A DNA stretch of 5,159 nucleotides, from positions 1-5,159 of the forward strand of contig CAJAHV010000127.1 in NCBI GenBank assembly GCA_903939555.1. Reading direction: 5' to 3'. The stretch's first letter is position 1. Each line of letters opens with the position of its first letter. This stretch comes from an uncultured Alphaproteobacteria bacterium (GTDB lineage: Bacteria > Pseudomonadota > Alphaproteobacteria > Sphingomonadales > Sphingomonadaceae). The notes under the pieces were generated by a model. It saw only the letters and a program-made list of their open reading frames with translations. It was not told where the DNA came from and made no database searches. Position numbers and translations under genes: made by a program. Below, piece by piece: positions 1-5,159 of the stretch.

Positions 1-1
1 C

Positions 2-304
2 CATGGCTGGGGTGGCGTGTCGGGAACGACCCGTTCGCGCCTGCCCGATCTGGGACGTGACGGGCCGTTGTTATGGGCGCATGGCTATTCGGGGCAGGGG
101 GCCGTCCTGGCGACCCTGGCCGGTGCCCTGCTGGCGGAAGCTGCGACGGGGACAACGACGCGCTTCGATCACTTTGCCGGCGTGGCCCCAAAGGCCTTTG
201 TCGGTGGAGCGGCGCTGCGCGGGCCGCTGTTTGTGCTCGGTTTGTTGGGAAAAGCGGCGCGCGAAGCGTTGCGTGATCGCGCGGAAGTGCCGGATTATTC
301 GTGA
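2..304 (+). CDS. FAD-dependent amine/amino-acid oxidoreductase (DadA/PuuB/OrdL-like), C-terminal fragment
   Basis: Only the last 100 residues are in the window; the frame is open to the left edge, so the gene starts outside. The visible part has the C-terminal signature of the DAO-type FAD oxidoreductases: a W-G-G segment (visible residues 3-5), then a basic stretch ending in RLPDLG (13-18), then HGYSGQG (27-33), which in this family is the glycine-rich segment that closes the FAD site, followed by an alpha helix with LAGALLAEA. Family members such as gamma-glutamylputrescine oxidase oxidise amines or amino acids with FAD, releasing an aldehyde or keto acid, ammonia and H2O2. The substrate cannot be told from this fragment. 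The internal GTG at 17 is not a real start, because the conserved W-G-G motif lies upstream of it. The TGA stop overlaps by 10 bases the end of the convergent polymerase gene, leaving no room for a separate terminator. Confidence 0.8.
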   Translation, partial: HGWGGVSGTTRSRLPDLGRDGPLLWAHGYSGQGAVLATLAGALLAEAATGTTTRFDHFAGVAPKAFVGGAALRGPLFVLGLLGKAAREALRDRAEVPDYS

Positions 305-1575
305 AATTCGGCCAGTTCGGGAATGCGGGTAAAGGCGATGCGCGGTCCCGATGATCGCGCTGCCCCGGCGCTGTCGTGGCCCAGCGTCACGGCATCGCGG
401 CCGAAACGCTGATTGACCTTGTCCATCGCCCGGGAAAGCGCCAGTCGGCGTGCTTCGGTTCGGGCGTCGAGGCTGCCGCTGTCGAACAGCCCGGGTTGCA
501 AACCGTCGGCGGCGCTCAATTCACCCAGCGTGATGCCGACCTGCAGATAACGCGGGACGGCAAAATCACGGCGCATCTGCGTCCACAGGCTTTCGAAGGC
601 GGTGAGCAGGCTGAGCGTGTCCATCACCGCCGGCAACCGGGTGTGACCCGACCATTTCGGGCCTTTCGCACCGCCTACAACGCCTTCACCGCGGACGAAC
701 AGGTCGATCATGCCGGTGCGTTTTTCGGCGCGGCGCAGGCGCGTCGCCGCTTTGGCGACCAAACGCCGCGCCACCAGCCGGGCGCTATCGGCCGGGCGCT
801 TGTCAGGGGGCAGGACATGACTGTGGCCGATGCTGCGGCTTTGCGTCGGCACTTCGGGGAGCTCGGCACCGCGCAGCAGCCAGTACATGCGTTCGCCCCA
901 GACGCTGCCCCACGCCAGCCGCGCCTCGCGTTCATCGAGGTCGAGCAGCCGCGCCATGGTGACGATGCCGACCGCAGCCAGCCGTTTTTCCATGTTGCGG
1001 CCGACCCCGGGGATGTCGGACAGCTTCAGGCCCGACAACCGCGCCTTGAGCGTTGACGCTTCCAGGATGGTCAGGCCATCGGGCTTTTTCATGTCGGCGG
1101 CGATCTTGGCGAGCAGGCGGTTGGGGCCGACGCCGATCGACGACGTCAGACATTCGCCGACATTGGCGCGGATGCCGGCCTTGATTTGAGCCGCCAGCAC
1201 CGTCACTTTGTCGACGCCATTTTCATTGTCCATCAGCCGGCAGGCGACCTCATCGATCGAACAGACAGCGGTGACCGGCACATGGCGGCCGACTTCCGCG
1301 ATTATGCGGTGGTGATAGCGGACATAGTCCTCGTGTCGGCCGGGCACGACGACCAGGTCGCGGCACAATGCGCGGGCTTCGTAGATCTTGGTGCCGGTGC
1401 GGATGCCGAAGGCCTTGGCCTCGTAACTGGCGGCGATGGCGCTGGTCGCATCGGTCGCGACCGGCGCGACGACAACTGGACGACCGCGCAAGGCCGGATC
1501 AAGCTGTTGCTCGACACTCGCGAAATAGCTGTTGAGATCGAGGTACAGCCAGCGAAGGGGTGGCGATTCGGCCAT
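295..1575 (-). CDS. Y-family translesion DNA polymerase (DinB/UmuC/ImpB-like), SOS-type
   Basis: Encodes a complete 426-aa Y-family DNA polymerase, an error-prone enzyme that copies past damaged template bases. Visible parts in order: the palm start YLDLNSYFASVEQ (residues 11-23), with metal-binding D13 and probable steric-gate F18; the second catalytic motif SIDEV (106-110), with D108 and E109; the SSIGVGPNRLLAKIAADMKK segment (145-164), typical of Pol IV/UmuC; a helix-hairpin-helix thumb around IPGVGRNMEKRLAAVGI (188-204); a little-finger domain at roughly 245-355; and QPGLF (360-364), which fits a beta-clamp-binding motif. The C-terminal 50 residues resemble the UmuC-like tail (AMDKVNQRFGRDAV). 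All catalytic acidic residues are present, so it should be active; it is unlike ImuB, which lacks them. Proteins of this type are often labelled 'type VI secretion protein ImpB', which is misleading: the name comes from the plasmid mutagenesis protein ImpB. The ATG at 1575 is chosen because the polymerase fold begins at once after it. A LexA box lies 21 bases upstream. Confidence 0.93.
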   Translation of the reverse strand: MAESPPLRWLYLDLNSYFASVEQQLDPALRGRPVVVAPVATDATSAIAASYEAKAFGIRTGTKIYEARALCRDLVVVPGRHEDYVRYHHRIIAEVGRHVPVTAVCSIDEVACRLMDNENGVDKVTVLAAQIKAGIRANVGECLTSSIGVGPNRLLAKIAADMKKPDGLTILEASTLKARLSGLKLSDIPGVGRNMEKRLAAVGIVTMARLLDLDEREARLAWGSVWGERMYWLLRGAELPEVPTQSRSIGHSHVLPPDKRPADSARLVARRLVAKAATRLRRAEKRTGMIDLFVRGEGVVGGAKGPKWSGHTRLPAVMDTLSLLTAFESLWTQMRRDFAVPRYLQVGITLGELSAADGLQPGLFDSGSLDARTEARRLALSRAMDKVNQRFGRDAVTLGHDSAGAARSSGPRIAFTRIPELAEFHE

Positions 1576-1584
1576 GATGGCACG

Positions 1585-1613
1585 ATAGCATGAAGCGAAC
1601 GAAAACAGAACAA
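1585..1613 (-). promoter_or_regulatory. Candidate promoter of the Y-family polymerase gene
   Basis: Read on the minus strand there is TTGTTC (1613-1608), a 17-base spacer, then TGCTAT (1590-1585). The -35 half is good and the -10 half is poor, with 3 of 6 matches to TATAAT, but spacing is ideal and the LexA box sits across the -35 and spacer. Transcription would start near 1578, only a few bases before the ATG at 1575. No Shine-Dalgarno sequence is visible, which fits a leaderless or nearly leaderless message. This is inference from geometry. Confidence 0.4.
1597..1611 (-). promoter_or_regulatory. LexA (SOS) box, alphaproteobacterial type GTTC-N7-GTTC
   Basis: The minus strand reads GTTCTGTTTTCGTTC, an exact match to the direct-repeat LexA operator known from Alphaproteobacteria such as Caulobacter, Rhodobacter and Rhizobium. 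It ends 21 bases before the polymerase ATG and overlaps the -35 and spacer of the candidate promoter, where bound LexA would block RNA polymerase. A Y-family polymerase is a classic SOS target, so motif and gene support each other. The yhhQ-like gene starts about 100 bases away on the other strand and is less likely to be controlled by it. Confidence 0.82.
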
Positions 1614-1708
1614 GAGCCGTCGGCCATTGGTTTTGGGTTTTCGCCCGGGGCTTGAGGCGCTAATGTTGGCGCGTCCGGCGTTGATATCGGCGGGTGACGG
1701 GTTGGCTG

Positions 1709-2464
1709 ATGATGGAATTTGCACGGGAAGCAGAGCCGGCAGGCGTCGTTGCGGTCGGCGCTGATGCGCTCGCCGGGCGGCAGCTGCGCTATTATGATTT
1801 CGCCATGGCAGCCTTTGCCGTCATCCTCATCTGCTCAAATCTGATCGGTGCCAGCAAGCAGGCAACCTTCATGCTGCCCGGTTTCGGCCCGGTAGTGTTC
1901 GGCGCCGGCATCCTGTTCTTTCCCTTGGGCTATGTCCTCGGCGATGTGATGACCGAAGTCTATGGCTATGCTCGGGCGCGGCGGGTGGTCTGGGTCGGCT
2001 TTGTCGCCTCGGCCTTTGCCGCCGCCATGTCGTGGGTGGTGGTGCACATGCCGCCGGCACCGGGCTGGGAGGGCCAGGCGACGCTGGCGGCGGTGTTCGA
2101 TCCGGCACCGCGCATCTTCATGGCCTCGATCATTGCCTTCTGGGCCGGCGAATTCGCCAATTCCTTCGTGCTGGCGCGGATGAAGCTGCTGACGCAAGGC
2201 CGGATGCTGTGGACACGCACCATCGGTTCGACGGTCGTCGGGCAAGGCGTCGATTCGCTGATTTTCTACCCGCTCGCGTTCCTCGGCATCTGGGAAACAG
2301 CGACCGTGGTGCAGGTGCTGGTCACCAATTACCTGCTGAAAGTCGTGTGGGAAATCGTGCTGACCCCGGTCACCTATCGCGTCGTCGCCTGGTTCAAGCG
2401 CGCCGAAGGGATCGACGTGTTCGACACCAAGACCGATTTCACGCCGTTCACGACCAAGGTCTAG
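1709..2464 (+). CDS. yhhQ: Queuosine precursor transporter, YhhQ/DUF165 family
   Basis: Integral inner-membrane protein of the YhhQ family; in E. coli the family member imports preQ0/preQ1, the deazaguanine precursors of the tRNA-modified base queuosine. Family hallmarks (numbered from the ATG at 1709) are SNLIGASK (43-50) at the end of helix 1; a helix ending in FFPLGYVLGDVMTEVYGY (70-87), with conserved acidic residues; GEFANSFVLARMK (147-159); RTIGSTVVGQGVDS (170-183); and IFYPLAFLGIW (185-195). About six membrane helices are visible, near 30-47, 62-79, 93-112, 136-156, 178-193 and 198-228. The length, 251 aa, suits the family. The start is not certain: tandem ATGs occur at 1709 and 1712, and an in-frame GTG at 1694 would add five residues; none has a clear Shine-Dalgarno. 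It has its own short upstream region, and its TAG stop lies in a small duplication facing purQ. No preQ1 riboswitch was recognised upstream. Confidence 0.9.
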   Translation: MMEFAREAEPAGVVAVGADALAGRQLRYYDFAMAAFAVILICSNLIGASKQATFMLPGFGPVVFGAGILFFPLGYVLGDVMTEVYGYARARRVVWVGFVASAFAAAMSWVVVHMPPAPGWEGQATLAAVFDPAPRIFMASIIAFWAGEFANSFVLARMKLLTQGRMLWTRTIGSTVVGQGVDSLIFYPLAFLGIWETATVVQVLVTNYLLKVVWEIVLTPVTYRVVAWFKRAEGIDVFDTKTDFTPFTTKV

Positions 2465-2486
2465 GGTTCACCCCGAGGTCTAGGGT

Positions 2487-2492
<6 letters not shown>
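2457..2492. repeat. Short tandem duplication, two 17-base perfect copies, period 19
   Basis: The 17-base unit AGGTCTAGGGTTCACCC occurs at 2457-2473 and again at 2476-2492, separated by CG. The first copy holds the TAG stop of the yhhQ-like gene (2462-2464) and the second holds the TGA stop of purQ (complement of 2487-2489). One unit contains both stop trinucleotides, so a single ancestral copy could have ended both convergent genes; a duplication would have moved the two ends apart. It does not form a hairpin terminator. Confidence 0.85.
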
Positions 2493-3148
<656 letters not shown>

Positions 3149-3152
<4 letters not shown>

Positions 3153-3379
3153 AGGATCTCGATCCGGTAATTTTCGATGACGGTGTTGGCGAGCAGCTGG
3201 CGGCACATCGCGTCGATGTCGGCCTCGCTGGTGCCATCGGCAAGATCAAGCTCGATCAGCTTGCCCTGTCGCGCACCGGCGACACCGGCAAAGCCGAGGC
3301 CGCCAAGGGCGTTCTGAATGGCACGCCCCTGCGGATCAAGCACGCCGGGCTTCAGGGTGATGGTGATACGGGCTTTCAT
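3149..3379 (-). CDS. purS: Phosphoribosylformylglycinamidine synthase subunit PurS
   Basis: Small (76 aa) structural subunit that joins PurQ to PurL in the three-part FGAM synthase and helps channel ammonia. The sequence matches PurS throughout: MKARITITLKPGVLDPQG (1-18), the family's first strand and loop; AIQNALGGLGF (21-31), the helix preceding a variable turn; GKLIELDL (39-46); and a final helix and strand with CRQLLANTVIENYRIEIL (59-76). The start is the ATG at 3379, with an AGAGG Shine-Dalgarno seven bases upstream. The TGA stop overlaps the purQ GTG. Its upstream region carries a strong inverted repeat over the ribosome binding site. In many relatives purC lies just upstream of purS; here the next gene upstream is a divergent transporter, so the pair seems to start its own transcription unit. 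Confidence 0.95.
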
Positions 3380-3427
3380 GCGCCAGCCTCTAGGTCGGAA
3401 ATCCGGCGCTGGCTAGAGGTTTGGCGC
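3380..3427 (-). promoter_or_regulatory. Inverted repeat in the purS leader, possible RBS-sequestering hairpin
   Basis: In the purS mRNA sense the left arm is GCGCCAAACCTCTAG (3427-3413) and the right arm CTAGAGGCTGGCGC (3393-3380), ending at the base before the ATG. They pair as 6 bp plus 7 bp with a small AA/C internal loop, enclosing a 19-base loop. The right arm contains the AGAGG Shine-Dalgarno, so the folded form should block purS translation. A shorter alternative pairing is possible: GCCAGC (3414-3409) with GCTGGC (3387-3382) is mutually exclusive with the long stem. There is no U-run, so it is not a plain terminator. It might instead be a protein operator at DNA level. The structure is seen in the sequence; the regulatory role is inference. 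Confidence 0.5.
3387..3391 (-). promoter_or_regulatory. Shine-Dalgarno site of purS
   Basis: AGAGG on the minus strand, seven bases before the purS ATG: a clear ribosome binding site, and the only strong, well-spaced one among the minus-strand genes here. It lies inside the right arm of the inverted repeat at 3380-3427 and would be fully base-paired if that stem forms. Confidence 0.7.
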
Positions 3428-3577
3428 AGCCTGGATGTTCACATCGGCCGGCCCCAGGCTTTTGGGCAGCATCATGCCTTCGACCATGATCAGTAGCCGC
3501 GCCGATCGATGACAGCGGCGCGACAGTGGACGGATTTGCGCGGGGCGTTCGCGGCGGGGCGCGGATACGTTATGCAT
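3413..3577 (-). CDS. Doubtful short ORF upstream of purS (54 aa or less)
   Basis: An open frame runs on the minus strand from an ATG at 3577 to a TAG at 3415-3413, with internal ATGs, including one at about 3490 that would give a 24-aa peptide starting MVEGMMLPKSLG. The distal third has typical high-GC third positions; the first half is arginine-rich and looks like non-coding GC-rich sequence. No family is recognised and no clear ribosome binding site is visible. Its last five codons coincide exactly with the left arm of the purS leader hairpin, so a ribosome finishing here would open that stem. It could be a leader peptide, a remnant of an older upstream gene, or chance. It lies opposite the untranslated upstream part of the divergent transporter gene. 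Confidence 0.18.
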   Translation of the reverse strand: MHNVSAPRRERPAQIRPLSRRCHRSARLLIMVEGMMLPKSLGPADVNIQAAPNL

Positions 3578-3648
3578 GCCGCACGCTTTGCCAGAGTGGG
3601 GGGAAGGTGCCGTTGACTTTGCGGCAACTTCTGCCAGCGTCTCGGGCC

Positions 3649-4884
3649 ATGGCTACCCTATCCGATCCCGCCCGCCACCGCCTGTCAACGGGATTGATCG
3701 TCGTTGTCGGGGCGGCAATCATGCTCAATTACATCGATCGCGGCGCAGTTTCGATCGCGGCACCGTTGATCAAAGATGAAATGGGCCTGTCCGCCACCGC
3801 CTATGGCCTGGTGGTTTCGGCATTTTTCTGGACTTATGTGCCGGTGCTGGTCTTGGCCGGCTGGCTGGCCGACCGGGTTTCGGTGTGGAAGCTAATGGCC
3901 GGCGGTGTCGCGGTCTGGGCACTCGCCACTTTGTGCATGGGCTTTGCCGGCGGGTTGACGGCGCTGGTCGTGATGCGGCTGGCGATGGGCATCGGCGAGG
4001 GCGTCGCGTTCCCGAGCGGCAGCAAGCTGATGGCGCGGGCGCCCGAGGCCCGCCGCGGCACCGCCAATATCGCGCTGTCCGGCGGGTTGGCGATCGGGCC
4101 GCTGGTCGGCACGCTGGCTGGCGGCGTCATCCTGGAGCTGTATGGCTGGCGCCCGATGTTCATCATCTTTGGCGCCATCACCCTGCTGTGGTTGCTGCCC
4201 TGGCTGCGGATGCGGCATGAAGTCGATACGCCGCTGGGCGGAGATGATGGTATCGCGGTGCCCTATCGTCAGTTGCTGCGTTCACGCGGGCTTTGGGCGA
4301 TCTCAGCCTATCATTTCACCGGCACCTACGCGCTTTATTTCATCATTGCCTGGCTGCCGCTCTATCTCGTCAAGGTGCGCGGCTATGACATCACCGACAT
4401 GGCGCTGCTCACCTCGCTTTTCTACCTCGGCCAGACGGCGGGGGCGGCCGGCTCGGCAGCGCTGGGTGACCGGCTGATCGCCGGCGGCGGCGCGTCGTCG
4501 GCGGTGCGGCGCATCATCGGGGTCACCGGCTCGGTGATCGGCACCATCGGCGTGTTGGCCATCGCCTGGACCGAAACCACCATGGCACTGATGGTCTGGC
4601 TGGTGCTGACCAGCCTGTGCTTCGGGGCCGTGACCGGCATCCTGTTCGTCGTCGGGCAGACGCTGGCTGGCCCGGCGTCGGCGGGGCGCTGGGTCGGCAT
4701 CCAGTCGGGTGTCGGCAATCTGGCGGGCATCACCGGGCCGGTGATCACCGGCGCGATCGTCGATTCGGCTGGCTATGGCCCGACCTTCGTGCTGACCGCC
4801 GCAGTCATCATGGCCGGGGCGCTGGTCTTTGCCTTTGGCGTGCCGCGCATTGCGCCGATCGACTGGCGGGCCAGCGCGTCGTGA
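3649..4884 (+). CDS. MFS transporter, anion:cation symporter (ACS)-like
   Basis: Major facilitator permease of 411 aa with about 12 membrane helices, placed in the inner membrane. ACS-type signatures are visible: NYIDRGAVSIAAPLIKDEMG (27-46) at the end of helix 1; motif A as GWLADRVSVWKLMAGG (71-86) in the helix 2-3 loop; R110-LAMGIGEGVAFPSG (111-124) in helix 4; GWRPMF (166-171) before helix 6; a charged central loop near 187-213; and a second-half loop LGDRLIAGG (272-280). Relatives carry organic anions such as hexuronates, glucarate, tartrate or phthalate; the substrate here cannot be named. The start is uncertain. The ATG at 3649 gives a normal-length N-terminus but has a weak ribosome site. 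An in-frame TTG at 3613 follows a strong GGGGGGAAGG purine tract with good spacing, and would add 12 residues. The frame stays open upstream to 3526 but without MFS-like sequence. The stop overlaps the next gene as GTGA. Confidence 0.9.
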   Translation: MATLSDPARHRLSTGLIVVVGAAIMLNYIDRGAVSIAAPLIKDEMGLSATAYGLVVSAFFWTYVPVLVLAGWLADRVSVWKLMAGGVAVWALATLCMGFAGGLTALVVMRLAMGIGEGVAFPSGSKLMARAPEARRGTANIALSGGLAIGPLVGTLAGGVILELYGWRPMFIIFGAITLLWLLPWLRMRHEVDTPLGGDDGIAVPYRQLLRSRGLWAISAYHFTGTYALYFIIAWLPLYLVKVRGYDITDMALLTSLFYLGQTAGAAGSAALGDRLIAGGGASSAVRRIIGVTGSVIGTIGVLAIAWTETTMALMVWLVLTSLCFGAVTGILFVVGQTLAGPASAGRWVGIQSGVGNLAGITGPVITGAIVDSAGYGPTFVLTAAVIMAGALVFAFGVPRIAPIDWRASAS

Positions 4885-5159
4885 TCGGGCGGCTCATGCT
4901 CGCCGCCATCATGGGGCCGGTGTTGTTCATCCTCATCATCGGCTTCATCAATCATCCGGAGTGGCTTCTAGTACCGCTCGGCCTGATCGGTGCGGTGTTG
5001 CTCATCGCCTTCATTTACGGCGCGACAACGACGGTGAAGCAAAAGCCGTTCCCGGGTGACCAGCTTGACCTTCCGCCGGCAAGCCTGACCCCACCCCAGT
5101 CGGCCATGACCGGTGCGCGGTCGTTGCCGGAGCCGATAACCGTCCACCGCGAAGCGGTC
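4881..5159 (+). CDS. Small membrane protein of unknown function, 3' end outside window
   Basis: A frame opens with GTG at 4881 and has no stop for 93 codons, to the window edge. The GTG shares four bases (GTGA) with the TGA stop of the MFS gene, the usual sign of translational coupling; an ATG at 4896 is the main alternative start. The product shows two hydrophobic helices, about residues 5-23 (MLAAIMGPVLFILIIGFI) and 29-47 (LLVPLGLIGAVLLIAFIYG), joined by a short NHPEW turn. A polar, proline-rich tail from about residue 52 onward (KQKPFPGD, then LPPASLTPPQ) is probably cytosolic by the positive-inside rule. I do not recognise the family. Codon use is the same high-GC style as the neighbours. 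Being co-translated with the transporter suggests an accessory or regulatory role, but that is inference from position only. Confidence 0.7.
   Translation, partial: MIGRLMLAAIMGPVLFILIIGFINHPEWLLVPLGLIGAVLLIAFIYGATTTVKQKPFPGDQLDLPPASLTPPQSAMTGARSLPEPITVHREAV

Noticed and set aside
376..1056. Long plus-strand open frame (226 aa) opposite the polymerase gene
   Set aside because: It is antisense to a clearly conserved polymerase. The protein has no recognisable fold and is rich in residues produced by complementing GC-biased codons.
1576..1708. Possible preQ1 riboswitch upstream of the queuosine-precursor transporter
   Set aside because: The leader is short, and I could not find the conserved C-rich loop and A-rich tail of preQ1-I or a convincing preQ1-II/III pseudoknot.
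2465..2486. Bidirectional terminator between yhhQ and purQ
   Set aside because: The gap contains only the direct repeat; there is no stable inverted repeat and no T-run on either strand.
3498..3522. CGCGCC...GGCGCG inverted repeat in the purS/MFS intergenic region
   Set aside because: The arms are only six bases of pure G/C in a GC-rich stretch, which is expected by chance; no promoter or terminator features accompany it.
3834..4218. Minus-strand open frames opposite the MFS gene
   Set aside because: They are complementary-strand shadows of membrane-protein codons, without start signals or conserved motifs.

Overview
The window is a high-GC chromosomal segment with tightly packed, codon-biased genes. 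The clearest lineage clue is an exact GTTC-N7-GTTC motif (the alphaproteobacterial LexA box) in front of a Y-family DNA polymerase gene. Together with the separate PurS and small PurQ proteins and the general codon style, this points to an alphaproteobacterium. A sphingomonad is my best guess, but that is inference rather than something the sequence proves.

Layout, left to right. (1) The 3' end of a DadA/PuuB-type FAD-dependent amine or amino-acid oxidoreductase on + (its start lies off the left edge), overlapping by 10 bases with (2) a convergent gene on - for a complete Y-family translesion DNA polymerase of about 426 aa. Its short promoter region carries the LexA box, so it is probably SOS-induced. 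(3) Transcribed divergently on + is a YhhQ-type queuosine-precursor transporter. (4) It converges on a purS-purQ pair on -, encoding two subunits of phosphoribosylformylglycinamidine synthase in purine biosynthesis. The two stop codons that meet here sit in a small tandem duplication. (5) A roughly 270-base divergent intergenic region follows, with a strong inverted repeat that would fold over the purS ribosome binding site, and a weak candidate for a short upstream ORF. (6) On + comes an MFS transporter of the anion:cation symporter type. (7) Its stop overlaps, as GTGA, the start of a second + gene for a small two-helix membrane protein that runs off the right edge.

The genes form at least four transcription units with unrelated jobs: an oxidoreductase, SOS mutagenesis, queuosine salvage, purine synthesis, and solute uptake with an uncharacterised membrane partner. 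I see no mobile element, CRISPR array, rRNA or tRNA, and no convincing new multi-gene defence or biosynthetic system. The points most worth a second look are the SOS control of the polymerase, the purS leader structure, and the unknown gene coupled to the transporter.
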